From Eutrigla gurnardus (taxonomy: Eukaryota; Chordata; Actinopteri; Perciformes; Triglidae), in the NCBI GenBank assembly GCA_963514095.1, contig OY741271.1, positions 24,666,746-24,730,745 on the forward strand: DNA of 64,000 nt, read 5' to 3'. The position numbers were made by a program, and so were the translations under genes. Below are positions 46,779 to 60,519 of this stretch, one piece after another. Every line of letters begins with the position of its first letter. Positions within the stretch are counted from its first letter, which is position 1. The notes under the pieces were generated by a model, which was not told the DNA's origin, did not search any database, and was given only the letters and a program-made list of their open reading frames with translations.

Positions 46779-49139
46779 CTACAGTCCTGTGTTCTCCTTG
46801 ATCCAGCTGCGGTATCTGGTGATCCGGGTGTAGACGCCCGGTTTGTTCCTGCGAGCGCAGCCGTCGCCCCAGCTCACCACACCGGCCAGGAAGACCCGCC
46901 CACTGGTGCCAGTGACGGACAGCGGGCCGCCGGAGTCGCCCTGAAACAGTCCGAGGGGGGGAAGAGTTAGAGCCAAGGGTCTAACATAAACGTAACCTTC
47001 AAGTCTGAGTTCAAGGGTCCCGGGTACATCGAGAACAACTAAAATAACTGTTGGAAATATCGTGACATTTAATTTACAAACTCAGCCACTAATATGAGTT
47101 TTAAGTTCTTTACGTTTCACGTTGACCGTCCATTTAACAAGCAGGATATCTCGATCTTTGGCCGTCGCCATCTTGGTTTTATGCCATCAGAAGTGACACA
47201 AGATGGAGGAGCTAATTATAACCAAACATAGAAGAAGACATATTTAGGACCAAAATGTTACAATTAACTTTGATGAAGTAAAAAACACTGTAAAAAAGGA
47301 AACCTCGTCCCTAAAGTATCCCCTGCTTCCTGGTCTGTTGGACTCTAAATGGACCATAATGTACTAAATGAACATCATGTGTCATTGGGCGACGGTGGGG
47401 ATAACATGCAAACTCCATACAGAAGGAACCCGATCCGGGAATCGAACCCGGGACCCTCTCGCTGTAAGGTGACACCACCGTGCAACCCCATGTTTACAAT
47501 GTTTACTGAGATAATGCATCAAGAGAGAAGTAGGACCATTTTCTCATAGACTTCTAAACAACCAGAGAGGAGTCGCCCCCTGGTGGCCAGCAGAGAGAAG
47601 TAGGACCATTTTCTCATAGACTTCTATACAACCAGAGAGGAGTCGCCCCCTGGTGGCCAGCAGAGAGAATGCAGGTTGCGTTACCTGACAGGCGTCCACG
47701 CCTCCTTTGAGGACGCCGGCACACAGCATCCTGTCGGTGACGACGTCGTTCATCAGACTCTTACACACCGTGCTGTTGATGATGCGAACCTCCGCCTTCT
47801 GCAGGACGGTCGCCGCCAGACCTGACGGACAAGATGGCCGACATGTAAGTGAAGGTGAGTCACCGTGAAACAGACAAAGTTCTCGTTCCTTGTAGACAGA
47901 GAACCAAACACCAGAACCAGCGGGGGTCTGAATCATACGTCAGCTGTGATAATACAACTCTGTTAATCAGGTTTTTATTGAAGGAGATCCTCATCAGGAT
48001 ATTGCCTGAGTCATTGTTTTAGAACTAAAGTACATCATTTAAGTTTTAATGAGTATAAATTGTATTGAAATCAAAATTGGAGTACATTTTACTGCACAAC
48101 AAATATACATCATTTTATTTTTACTTTAAAAATAAATAAATACAAAAATGAAAAAAATGTATTTGTATAAATGTAGTTTTGTTGTAATATAACTTTGTCG
48201 CTGTTTGACTGTCAAGTCTAAACTTTTTTAGTCATTAATTTACTTTGAACGATAAAAAAAAATTAATAAACAAAAGGAAAATTCAACATAATATATATAC
48301 TATATATACTGTTAATATATAACTATATATAGCATACAACTCTGTTTTAAAGGTGCTATATGGATAAAGTTATTATTGTTGTCATTATAAATCAGTAAAT
48401 AAATAAAATGTTATATTAAAATAATATTTTTGTCTTTGTCTTGTAAAGTCCTGAAAAAGTTTTCTCTTTAAAACTCTGGCGTGTTTCAGCACGATCAAAC
48501 AGGGAGGCGTGACAACAAACACATGACGCACATCACTTCCTGTGTAAGCTCACCTCCCTCTCTGGTGGCGCCCCAGCCGGTGATCCACGCCTCTCGGCCT
48601 GCTGGGAAGTCGTGGGTGGCGGCGGGCAGACAGATGGGCCAGATGTTCTGGTTGAGGGTGACATTGGCGTCCAGCTCCATCAGAGCGACGTCGTTGTCGT
48701 AGGTGAAGGCGTTGTAGTCCGGCTGAGCGATGATCCGCTTCACGTTCCTCCTCACCGTCCATTCGCTGGTCTGACTCTGCACGTGGAGACCCAGCAAGGC
48801 CTCCCATTGGTCGGCCTGGGAGTACCTGCACCCACCCACACACATACACTGAGGTCAGAGGTCAAGTCTGCTAATCCAGCATACTGGAGTTGTAATTATC
48901 ATAGAGGATCGTACTTGTTGGGTCCGTTGTCCTGGACGCAGTGAGCCGCCGTGAGCAGCCAGCGGTTGTTGAGCACCGACGCCCCGCACACGTGACCCGT
49001 CCCCCGGATGTGGAGGCTGACCTGCCAGGGCCACTCCCCCTCCCGGGAGACCTGACCCCCCACGATTCGGGAGCTCCTGTAGGGCCTTGTCCCGCACTCT
49101 GAGGACACACAAACACAGACGTGTGGACACCAAGGCTGC

Positions 49140-49176
<37 letters not shown>

Positions 49177-52100
49177 TGGGGTCCACATACGGCAGCGGTC
49201 CTCATCAGAGGCGTCCTCACAGTCCTGCTCGCCGTCACACTCCGGGTTTAGTTTGCTGATGCAGCGTCCGTCTCTGCAGCGGAAGGTGAACTCTGAGCAC
49301 TGCTGCAGGACCAGAGCTGGACCACATGGGGCACAGGATCAGTACCGACACTCGTCTCTTTTACTGGACTCAACACTCTGTTTGACGTGAATACGCCTCG
49401 ATAGCATCGCTCTAACTAACCAACAGAACCAGGAAGCGGAGAAGAAGACCTTGTGTATTATAATCTTCTACTAAAGAGTCCTAGTGTGTAAAATTATATA
49501 TTATACTCATATGTGTCTTTGACTGCTTGTCTCTTACATCTTTCACATGTAGACTCATCCGATCCGTCCGAACAGTCGTCTTTCCCGTTACATTTTAACT
49601 TCTCAGGGATGCAGCGGTGGTTTCTGCAGGAAAACTCTCCTGGTTTACATTTTACTGGAAACGAAGAGAGAAACCAACAATGACTCACATTTACCATTCA
49701 GACCCTTTATAGCCTGAATTCAAATCACAACATACAGGTAGCTTTAGACCATGAAACCAATGTAGGTTTAGACCAGGAAACCAACGTTAGCTTTAGACCA
49801 CGAAACCAACGTTAGTATGTACGACAAAACCAACGTTAGCTTAAGACCACGAAACCAACGTTAGCTTTAGAGAACGAAACCAACGTTAGCTTTAGATGAA
49901 AAAACCAACGTTAGCTTTAGAGGAAAAAAACAATGTTAGCTTTAGACGACAAAACCAACGCAAGCTTTAGACGACAAGCTGCCGTGAGTCTTAGCATCCG
50001 GAGGATTGTTTGCAATGTTAGCATTGTAACCCACCACAGTTCTGCTCGTCCGTGTTGTCTCCACAGTCGTCGAACCCGTCACATTCCCAGAACTTCGGTT
50101 TACAGCGACCATTTTTACATTTCATCTGAGACGCGTCGCATGCTGAAAAACCAACGACAAGTCAGCTGTCTCACTTCCTGTCTACACAATGTTCTATTAA
50201 CGTGAAGGTAGACAGCTGGTTCTGGACTTACTGCAGTGGTCCTCATCGCTGCTGTCTCCGCAGTCGTTCCAGCCATCGCAGTGCAGCGTGGCGTTGATGC
50301 AGAGGTTGTTGAAGCACTGGAAGCGTCCGGGACAAGCTGGCCAATCACAGCACACCGTACAGGACCATGAAGGACAGGGAATCTAACGGCTAAACCACGT
50401 CTGAGAAAAGTGAATTTAAACTGTAATCAGCCTTACGATTGTTCGGGACGAAGGCTTCGTACGTGGCGGTGAAGCCCTGGTCCACGTAGGCTGAGTCAGA
50501 GTGGAATTTGATGGTCATAGTGTTGGTCTGGCTGGTCACCACGGTGCTCTCTGGTTTCCTGCCACACAGTCTGAAACACAGAAGACGACCCGGCATCTCA
50601 GAGTCCGACTCTACAGACCAAAATACAATTCATCTGTACAGCGTCGTCATCGAATCGGGGGCCAAACCCTCGAGTCTCAAGTCTTCAAGTTTCTGAACTA
50701 AAGTCACTAACTATGAGATCTCAATGTTCCTAATAATAAAAACAAGTTTGGGAATTTGCTGCTGTTCATTTGGGAGACGTGGGACTTAACTCTGGACTCG
50801 ACAGCCAGGACTCAAGACTTTGTTTGGACTTGTAAAACAGCGAGTCAATGAGTCAGCAAGTCTCAGTTTCAGAACGGTTACGGGTCTGAGCCCAGCTCAT
50901 CGAGTCGCATCAGGAAACTGAACCTCTGACCTTTGATCGTCCACATCCACGTAGTCGCCGTGACAATGGTTGCTGTTGTTTCCCAGCAGGAACTTGTTGA
51001 ACTGAACCTTCACAAACTTTTCCTTCGGCACCTGAAGAAAGAAAGACAACGAAGACATCGAATGAAAAAACAGAATGAGACACGATCAATTCAAAAGAAG
51101 ATGGTGATCGGATGCCAGCTGATAGAATATTGATTGATTGGTTTCCATGAAAACCTTCTGTGGTTATTCATTATTCCCAGAGGATGAACCCTGGTGTGTT
51201 TAACTACCTTTTATCAAGCACCACTATGAACCCTTAAGATATTCATGACCTTCACACCGATGTCTAGACCTGCTCATTCACTCAGACATGATTCAGCAGT
51301 TTTACACTTCCTGTTCCCTCGTGTGGAAGTCAACAGTGTTTTTGGTTCCTGAAATAAAATTTGTGTTGAACAGAAGCTTTTAACATTTAGTTCTATAAGG
51401 AGTGGCGCCGCTCCTTTACTTAGCCTAGCGTTAGCATTGTATTTCCGATGATTGCATTCACACCTCGAAACTCAAAAAAGAAGTGTTGATTTGTGAAGAC
51501 TATCCTGCAGAACAAAATCTGAAAGTATCACAAAGGGTTTCTTTGCCACAGAGTTGATTAGTGGCGGGAAGAACTACAAACATGGCACCATAGCTTTTCT
51601 CACCAAGCGTGAACTCACCTCGATGGTCCAGACACATGAGGTCCTTGGAGGAAAGTTGGACGGGAAGAACGGCGAGGAGAAGAAGCCTTTGTCTCCAGCG
51701 AGCGGACCGCCACACTCTGGACAAAGACACTGTATTATTTTGGTGATTTCAGCAGCCTTCCATGCTAGCGTTTGCATCAAATCAACGCTAAATTGCTAAC
51801 AAGGGTGAACTTCCTGTCGTACTTTGTTGGGTCAAAGGGATCTGGGAGTAGTTGGCCCTGAAGCCGGGGAAGTTCTTGTCCTCGCTCGTGATCAGGATCA
51901 GCAACAGGACGTTTCCAGAGGACAGGAAGGACAAGGACTCGTGGGGGTACCCACACTGCCTGCAAGAGGAACCACAGAGACCTGAATCTGTTAGTGGATC
52001 AAACGTATCGGCTGAGCTAGCGTTACATTAGTGACGGAACAGAGCTAGAGTTAGCTAGCTAGCAAGCTTGCAAGCCTTGCTAATGGGACCTGAGATGTAG

Positions 52101-55100
52101 TTCGGTAGTTTTTCCACCAGAGGACGCCGACACATTTCTACGGTGTTAAAAGTCGACAAATCTGGGCCACGTTTAAGAATCCTTATCAAATGTTTATGTT
52201 ACGAGTTTTTGCAAAACTGATCATTTTAAAACACTTAACAGCAGCTGAAAATCTTGTGTCAACCAGGAACTCCAGGGGTTAACGTGACCTGGATCACACT
52301 ACGTAACATCATCCTGGTTCTAGTCAGACGACCTCGCCCGCTCACATGCCGGACTGGACTGTATCAGTTTTGTTTTGGTACCACGGACCTTCTAACTGTA
52401 AACGGGGTCCCTGTTGGACTCCATCGTTCAGGATTTGGTGTGTTAAGGTTCACTTGGACGACGGTGAATTTTCCATCATTCGGATAATCGTGACTTTAAA
52501 AAGCCATCTATGTACGAGACCTTTATTTACGATGTTAAATGTCTTAGGTCAGGTTCAGGTCTCACTCTGTCAGGACCCGGCTCTCTATCGGAGCCAGGGA
52601 GTCATAGATCTGGATGAAATCTTTCCGACAGTCGTCCTCCAGGATCAGGGTGTGGAAGTCCAGGCGGACTCGGTGGCCCGGATCGGCCCTCAGCCTCCAC
52701 TGCAGGTAGACGTTGGGGGGGTACGAGGAGTCGGGGAAACCCGGGGACCGGACAAGTCCGGCTCTAGCGACGTGGATGTTGAATGACTTCTTCACTGAGG
52801 AGGCAAAACAGAACAACTCTCGTGATTCCAAACCAAGACCAGGTCTCGTTTCTGAGCCTCAATGTGGATTAAACCTCGTTGGGACTTAAACACACAACTC
52901 TTCCTCACCAAACAGAGTCTTCCTCGTCATGCGCGGGTCGATGGCTGCGGACAGAAAACAACGTTTAAAGAGAAAAACCTTTTTCAGAGAGGCATCCTGA
53001 ATGACACAAACTCGCACTTTAAACCTGAACTCTGACTTGACTGATCCTGAACTCTGACTTGACTGATCGTGAACTCTGACTTGACTGATCCTGAAGTCTG
53101 ACTTGACTCATCATGAACTGGGAGTCGAACCTCGTGAGACCACGTTGTTGACGTTGAGAGCGTCGGTGGGTCTCAGCAGCAGCCGTCCATGGCGGCCCTG
53201 CTGACTTCCTGCCGCCGGCTCCAGAGACTCAATGGCTTCGTCCAGCGACGCCTGCTGAAGGACGTGTACGTCGAACTCCGACTCATAGTACGCCACGACG
53301 CCGTCGCTGCCGCCGTCTCCCTCGCTACATAAACACAGAAGAGTTTCAGGGTCTGAGATAGAAACATAAACGATCTGAGGCTGTTTGTTGGTTATGTTGG
53401 TGAGGTTTTTCACCTGAAGGCCTGAACGGTGGAGCCTTGGAAGTGTTTGGCCAACACTGAGTTTTTGGAGTAAATTAGTTTCAGCTGGAAGACAAACAGG
53501 AAGAACATTATATATATAAAGGTTAGATATTTAGATTCATTAGCATATCTGTCTAGTGTCTGGATACGACGTGCTGCCTGAATATCTGGATAACAATACT
53601 GAAACGGTTGGACGGCAAAAAGTAACGGAATAATAATAAATAATAACATTTGTTTTCCGATTAATTAAAAAAATGTACATGTATATATACGAGTTACTTT
53701 GATGGATGAAATTTACAACCAGATTTCACATTCATTTATCTGATTTTGTAAAACAGCGCACCCACCAGCCCATCAGTACCAGATCAGGTGGAGAGTGGTA
53801 CTGCAGCCCATGATGCTTTGGGACTGGAGTCTCACCTGTTTGCTGACCAGAGAAGCCAGGTGTGTAAACTTGGGACTGCTGGGATCTTCGTAGTCTGGCA
53901 GGAAAGGCTGGTCATTGATCCCCATGGAGCCGATGTAGACCTTCTTCACTCGGACGTCTCTGCGTACTGAAGAGACGGAGACAATCTGGTTACTATCATC
54001 ATCATCATCATCATCACCATCACCATCATCATCATCTTATGCTAACGAAAACTAGCTAAAGTAAGCTAAGCTAAACACGAACCGTGAACTTATGCTAACG
54101 AATAGTGAAACTAATGAAAACAACAGAACTTAATCTCGCTCGTCGTTATTAATATTGATCACAGATTTAAGAAAATATGACGGAAAATCTGAACATCAAA
54201 TCAAGTTCTTTGGATTTTTACATCAAAATATATATTTTTTTTTCTTGGAAAACTAATGATGACGCGTGCTGACATCAGCTACCGACAATGACATCCACCC
54301 ATCCATCAACCAACTCAGAGCAGGAGAAGCTGGTGGGCTACGCCAACGTTACGACCCATTTCAGAAAAACGCTGAACGAACACGGACGTGGATTGCTGGT
54401 TGCGGAGGTCTGACGTTGTAGTTCTGGTCTGGGTTCTCTGACCTGTCTATCCTGCTAGTCACCGTTTAAATAAAGCAGCTCACAGTGGAAGTGCCAGACC
54501 AGCAGTCCGGTCAGCAGGGCCACAGCAGCGGCCGAGACCACCAGACCCACTCCCATCCACATCTTCTTCCTGCGGCCGGGTTTCTTCTCCAGCTGCTTGG
54601 GGTCCGAGGCCGGCAGGAACTGGAGGGCAGCGTCCCAGTCCTGGTCCTGCAGACAGAAAAGACACATTCACTCTAGTAGACTCTAGCAGACTCTAGCAGA
54701 CCCTGGCAGACTCTGGCAGACTCTAGCAGACTAATAGACTCTAGCAGACTGTGTTGAACCTGTTCCACTGTGACTCTATTAGACTATAGTAGACTCAAGC
54801 AGACTCTAGCAGACTCTAGTAGACTCTAGTAGACTCTAGCAGACTCTAGCAGACTGTGCTGAACCTGTTCCACTATGACTCTATTAGACTATAGTAGACT
54901 CTAGCAGACTGTGTTGAACCTGTTCCACTGTGACTCTATTAGATTATAGTAGACTCAAGCAGACTCTAGCAGACTCTAGTAGACTCTAGTAGACTCTAGT
55001 AGACTCTAGCAGACTGGGCTGAACCTGTTCCAGTGTGACTCTATTAGACTATTAGACTCTAGCAGACTCTAGCAGACTGGGCTGAACCTGTTCCAGTGTG

Positions 55101-56310
55101 ACTCTATTAGACTATTAAGACGCTAGCAGACTCTAGCAGACTGTGCTGAACCTGTTCCAGTGCGTTGCTGGACAGGAATGCTGCTCAGCGTCAGCGTGTC
55201 GAGTCCTGTTAGCGGGTCCATCCACACCCTGTTCCTCTGTGATGTCAGGCTGAACCTCCACACCAGATCCAGAACGAGCTGAGACCACGACGTCTCCTTT
55301 CTCACACAGAGCCAGGGAGGCTAGCAGTTCCCCTCTGTTTCCAGTCTTTGTGCTAAGCTAGGCTAAAAAACGTTTAGATCTGATTTGAAAATTAAAAGAT
55401 GATTTATTCACTGATAAAATTAACAGAAATTATCAGAATAAAAGTCAGAACCAGGAGAAGACCTGGTCCCGGTGTCCCCATATAAACCTGGTCCTGGTCC
55501 GGCTGTCACCATAAACCTGGTCCAGGTGTCACCATATAAACCTTGTCCTGATCTAGGTATCACCATATAAGCCTGGTCCTGGTCCGGGTGTCACCATATA
55601 AACCTTGTCCAGGTGTCACCATATAATCCTGGTCCTGGTCTAGGTATCACCATATAAGCCTGGTCCTGGTGTCACCGAACAACATCTTTTTAAACTTTTT
55701 GATCAAAATTGTTCAAATATTTAACTAAAAACGCCCAAAAAACTAAATATGAGGCTGGTTTACATCATCTGGTACAACCAATCAGACCATCCATCCATCA
55801 ACCAATCAGAGTGAGGGATGGCCACCAGCTCATCTTTTCAATGTTATGTCTCCATGGAAACGAAGATTCAGCTTTAACGTTTCACTCAGAAAATTTGGTT
55901 TGGTCATGTGATCAAACTGAACTTAAACTCAACTGAAACATTATGATTGTTATATCGTAAATATGATAATTGATGTTGTTATGAAACATTTACAGTCTGT
56001 TTTTTTATTATTTTTAATATATTTTATATATAAATACCTTTACACATGTACAGTTATGACAGTTATTTGCCATATATTTCTGCAGTTAATTAGTATTGTC
56101 CAATTTACTATTTAAATATTTGTTGTTTGGTTAAAACTTTTATTTTACTGTTAGTTAATCTTCACATTTAAGTGAAATTCTTCTTCTTCTTCTTCTTCTT
56201 CTTCTTATTATTATTATTATTATATAATTGGACCGGTTCTGGGTGTAAAAGTATTAATACTGAGTAGAAAGACTCTGATACAAGTAGAGATTATAATATT
56301 TAATACAAAG

Positions 56311-56353
<43 letters not shown>

Positions 56354-56658
56354 GTAGTAGTAGTAGTAATAGTAGTAGTAGTAGGTAAAGCTGAAGGTCT
56401 ATATGTGGACCTGTAGACCACAGAAACCAGTTCAGCCGGCTGTGGAACCAGAAACCACAAAAATGAAACCCCTCTATAGATTCATTCCAGACAAAAAAAA
56501 AAAAAAAAGTTTGGACCTGGACCTGGTTTCGGTTTCTGATCTCAAGTGATACTGTCATAGCTGCAGGCTTTGGTGTGACGTCACAGCGGGTTTCATGTTA
56601 CAGGTGAGCAGCTCACCTGTCTCGGGCTGAACTTCTGTCCGGAGTCCAGCAGGTCCAT
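46779..56658 (-). CDS. st14: Matriptase (suppressor of tumorigenicity 14), 19 exons
   Basis: Type II transmembrane trypsin-like protease of epithelia. Exons on the minus strand: 56617-56658, 54484-54646, 53836-53966, 53414-53484, 53131-53324, 52909-52944, 52566-52794, 51823-51959, 51619-51716, 50931-51031, 50437-50570, 50232-50336, 50035-50142, 49538-49654, 49191-49316, 48915-49098, 48554-48825, 47685-47821, 46779-46940. The joined frame is open, 848 residues (human 855). Domains: cytosolic tail, TM about 45-68, SEA about 70-200, CUB about 213-330 and 335-445, four LDL-receptor A modules about 446-597 (for example CDGWNDCGDSSDEDHC), then the S1 protease. Activation site Arg608|IVGG, triad His650 (TAAHC), Asp704 (DNDVAL), Ser798 (GDSGGP), and Asp792 for Arg/Lys specificity. 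An in-frame TAA lies eight codons upstream of the chosen ATG. Oddities: an insertion at the SEA autocleavage site and two cysteines missing from CUB1. Whether it is st14a or st14b cannot be told here. Confidence 0.95.
47385..47495 (-). mobile_element. tRNA-like repeat fragment
   Basis: On the minus strand GGTTGCACGGTGGTGTCACC is followed by a B-box core GGGTTCGATTCCCGG and GGAGTTTGCATGTTATCCCC. This combination is common in a dispersed fish repeat with a tRNA-like head. It is truncated here and lies in the last intron of st14. Confidence 0.6.
47523..47666. repeat. 70-bp tandem duplication
   Basis: Two near-identical copies of a unit containing GTAGGACCATTTTCTCATAG and GGAGTCGCCCCCTGGTGGCC, adjacent to st14 exon 18 (47685-47821) on the intron side. 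Confidence 0.85.
49144..49174. repeat. TG array near an st14 donor
   Basis: On the coding strand a (CA)n run starting about 17 bases after the donor TGCC|GTATGTGG of exon 49191-49316. Confidence 0.9.
49735..49985. repeat. 24-bp minisatellite in st14
   Basis: About ten imperfect copies of a unit around GAAACCAACGTTAGCTTTAG in the intron between the second and third LDL-receptor A exons. Confidence 0.85.
54662..55150. repeat. GACTCTAGCA repeat with higher-order units in st14 intron 1
   Basis: Short units of GACTCTAGCA/GACTCTAGTA interspersed with a longer recurring block (GAACCTGTTCCACTGTGACT then CTATTAGACTAT), repeated about five times. Confidence 0.85.
55440..55680. repeat. CCTGGTCCTGGTC / TCACCATATAAAC minisatellite
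   Basis: About seven imperfect copies of a 28-35 bp unit containing GGTGTCACCATATAAACC, in st14 intron 1. Confidence 0.8.
56176..56385. repeat. TTC, ATT and AGT trinucleotide arrays
   Basis: (TTC)n at 56180-56205, short (TTA)n at 56206-56222, then (ATT)n at 56312-56351 followed by (AGT)n to about 56381. All lie in st14 intron 1, about 0.3 kb from exon 1. Confidence 0.9.
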
Positions 56659-57245
56659 GTTGATGGTCTCCTTCAGTCCTTAGTCCTCGTCCTCGTTCGT
56701 CTTCGTCTCCTTCTCTCGAGTTTCCGCCGGTGAGTCTCGCGCTCTGCTGCCATTAGTGTCGCGCGGACATGGCGCCGACAGGTGAGCAGCGACAGGTGTC
56801 TCCGTCCGCCAGGTAAACCAGTTTACAAGGGCTTTAAAGTTAGCGCGGTACCGGGACCGGGTCACGGTGGGAGCCGGTTCACACGGGTGGTTCAGACCTG
56901 AAGGAGGTTCTGGAGAGCAGACTCCGATGTGGGGACCAGAAGGAGGAACCTGGAGACGAGAAGGAGAGTCGAGGAGGAGGTCTGTGTCACAGCAGGTACA
57001 GGCCCACCTGTTCTCCCAGAATTCATTGCGCGAGCTCCTGGTTGTAGTTTTTTTTTTTTTGTCTCTTGCAGAAAAGCAGGAAGACGTGGTGTCCTACCAA
57101 AATAAAAGTACCAGAAACACTCTGATGTCCTGTTTTCAACAGTTTATTTTACTAAAATACATATTAATAACAAAATAAAATAAAAATATATAATAAACTA
57201 TATATTTTAATTTAAAGAAACTATCATCAGCAACGCTGTTGCATA

Positions 57246-57288
<43 letters not shown>

Positions 57289-58089
57289 TCAAAGTACTAA
57301 TTATGCAGAATAATATTCATATATTATCGTATTAAATTAATTCATATTATTATATCAATCTGCAAAGTAACTAAAGCAGATAAAAGTACCTCAAATGATG
57401 CTATACCACCACTGTTATTAAAACCAATTATTTTCTGCTGAACTGACTTGTAATCCTCGTTGTGGCCACTGGGTGTCGCTAGTGGATCACGTCACACTGT
57501 CCATCCACTGAGTCAAAGTCCCAATGTCCCCCCTAAGGTCTAAACCCTGAACCCTCAGGATCTTAGGGCTCAAAGAGTCTGCGAGTGAGTCCTCGTGCAC
57601 CTGACGATGTGGCCATGGGACAGCTTAACGGGAACGCGCACCAAAGTCCGTGAGTCCTTGAGGGGGGACGTTGGGATTTGGCCCCGGTCCCAAATGTGTC
57701 CCCTAAAACCTTAAGACCTGGGCCTTCCAGGACTCATCGGAGCTCCATGTGGGATGAATCTGAACGTCACCACGTTGCCATGACGACAACAATGTTACGT
57801 ATAAGTGTGGGGTTTTATTTTACATCATTAAAGAATCCATTAAATTAAAGGTGGATGAATGAACCGGGTGTGTAGTTTTCCTCTGGTGTAATAACGAGGT
57901 AGAAACAGGGAGTTCTGTTTTTTGTAGTCTTTATTAGTGGAATGGAATATACACCTCTGTGCTTTAAAGCTGTTTTCTCCTCCGTTCACTCGTTCTCTCC
58001 GTCGCGTCCGTCCGCTGGATTCAACATGGAAGTCTCCGCCTCTCGTTGATCTGAAGCAGCTTTCATTATTAATAAAAGAAACATTGCTT

Positions 58090-59110
58090 CAGATGAAACC
58101 GAAACATATTCAATAACAGAGAAACTCAATATCACATTTACAACTTCATGATCTTGAAAATTACCAAAAAATTAGACAAGATTCATTTAAAACTGCTTAT
58201 GGAATAAAAACAAAAAATATGGAAGACCAAAGGGGACTTAAAATAAAGTAATTTGGAGCAAATATTCAATCTAAAAATAAGCTGGAAGTTAATTAAAGAA
58301 TTACAAACCAGGTTCAGGAATATGAAAATTACAATAATGGGAACAAATTCAGTTGAAACGGCACGCTTATGGAATAAAAAATAAAGGCTGTGTCTATGGA
58401 AGGCAAAAGGGGAAACAATTAAGTCAATAACAGCAGCTGTTGGACAACCAGGTTCATCATCTAGAAAATGACTTATTGCTGGTGGACTAGAAGAAAATGC
58501 TGTTAAAACTTAGTATGTATGGAAGTATGGAAGGTCAAAGAGGACATGATTTCATTTATTAAGACATTGTAGTTTAAAACTATTAAAATTCTAGTAATAA
58601 TGTATTCAGGGATTGTTGGATAACTAAATAACCTCCAGACAAAATGATAATTCTAAAGATAATAACTCATAATTATAATTGTTACTAAAATATTCCTAGC
58701 TCGCGCCCATTTACTTGTTTTTTTCTGGGATCATTTTGTCAATTTATATAGGAAGTTCTGAACACTGACTGCTCATTAATAGAAGGAACATCAACTTTGT
58801 TGACTCTTAAATGATCAATGAAAAACAGTAGATCCACGAAACTTAATTTACTTTAAAGAACATTTGCAAATTACCTAGAAGATTACAAAAATTAGAAATA
58901 AATTCAGTTTAACTTTTGGTCGGTTTACTAAAGACAAAAGAGTTGATGGAAGGCCAGGGGGGAATAGTAATTAGAGGGAATGTATTCAGGGATTGTTGGA
59001 GAAGTAACTTCCAGCCAAAATGACCATTGTTAAGTGAATAATAAAAATGTAATTTGTATTATAATAATGCTAACTCAAGGTCCAACTGTTTCTGGTGTCA
59101 TTCTATCAAA
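58090..59110. repeat. Degenerate tandem duplications in AT-rich sequence
   Basis: The block AATGTATTCAGGGATTGTTG recurs at about 58600 and 58978, each followed by related CCAGACAAAATGA/CCAGCCAAAATGA sequence. The block CTTATGGAATAAAAA recurs at about 58195 and 58367, each followed by GGAAG(A/G)C(C/A)AAAGGGG-type sequence. Weaker copies lie near 58530 and 58945. This suggests an old, diverged tandem repeat of about 170-380 bp. Confidence 0.6.
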
Positions 59111-59390
59111 CGGACCAATGTGTTGTACGTACGCTGTAAATGAAATCAATAATGCATCGTCACGGTACAAATGTAAAATATGGTGCTTATTAACTTTAAT
59201 TGGCTAGAAAACGTCAAGTTTTTATCTGAAGATTATAATGAAATAAAACAAAGATGCGTCCAGCGAACAGACGTCGGTTCGGCCTCTCAGTCGACTCTTC
59301 AAACCGCCGGAGAAAACAGATAAAATACCTATAACGGTATCCATGCATATTTGTGACTGTCATCAAACACACATCCATACAAACACTTGT

Positions 59391-59393
<3 letters not shown>

Positions 59394-59440
<47 letters not shown>
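59394..59440. repeat. CA microsatellite
   Basis: About 23 CA units. Confidence 0.95.
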
Positions 59441-59441
<1 letters not shown>

Positions 59442-60519
59442 TGCATTCTGGCGAGGAACATGCCCGAACGATGTATTCTCTATGATGGGTTCGGGTTCCT
59501 GCCGGGACTCTAGGAACCATCTCGGTGGTGAACGTTCTGGGGAGGAAACGAACAGAAGGAGACAAAAGAACGAGTCGTCATGCAAAAGAATGGATGATGA
59601 AGGTTTGAATCCCCCGCTGTGTCGTGTGTTTTTCTACATCTCTCCTCCGATGCGGCCGATCTGTCTCCGAGGATCGGCAGCGCTACTTCTACTGGACGAG
59701 GCTCATGCAGGACGACCACTTTGGCCTCTTTTAGGTTTTTTTTCTCTCTTTTCATAATTTTTTCTGGTTTGAGGATTTGATTGGAAGATGCAGGTGAAAG
59801 TTTATGATACAAAATATGTTACAGTATGTACGTCTCACCTCCCGTCTGTGTGTCACGCTGCTCTCGCTCGCTTTCCGACATTATCGAGGAAACGTGTCGA
59901 CAAAAACGCCCACAGCCCAAAGTCGCGCGTGTTCGATGGCGTGCACTCTTAAAGGTACGTCTCGATTCCAACAACAGATCTGCGTTGTGGATTCACTTTT
60001 GAGGGAAACGGATCGTTAAAGATCAGAGTAAGAAATCAGCTTGAAACCAGGAGGTCGTGGGGGGGATTCCCAACCTAAGCTTGTAGTCTGACTACAAAGC
60101 TGGATCTCCAGGACCCAGAATGAAGGTGAAAACAGCCTCAGTGTTTTAAACCTCTGAGCTTTAAATACAAAACTTAAAGTTTTCACTGCTTGTACGATGC
60201 AAAATGGTAACGTTTATGTTTAATATCGTACACGATACCATACAAATATAATAAATATAAATAAATACATAAACTAAGCTATGGTAGTTTTGTAGAATGT
60301 TTTTTGTTTCATCAGTCATGTTCTTTACTAAACCTATCAAACTATGTAGTGTTGTTTTTGTTTAGCATTTCTTTGTTGTTCTTAAATACGTGTTTCAAAC
60401 TGCGAACGTTCGGTCCAGAAATAAATCTGTTTCCCTGGAAAGTTTATTTGCGTTGGAAAGATCGTTTAGTCATTTAATGTGTGTGGAGGCGTCAACGTAG
60501 CATAGCTGATGTGGGTTCG

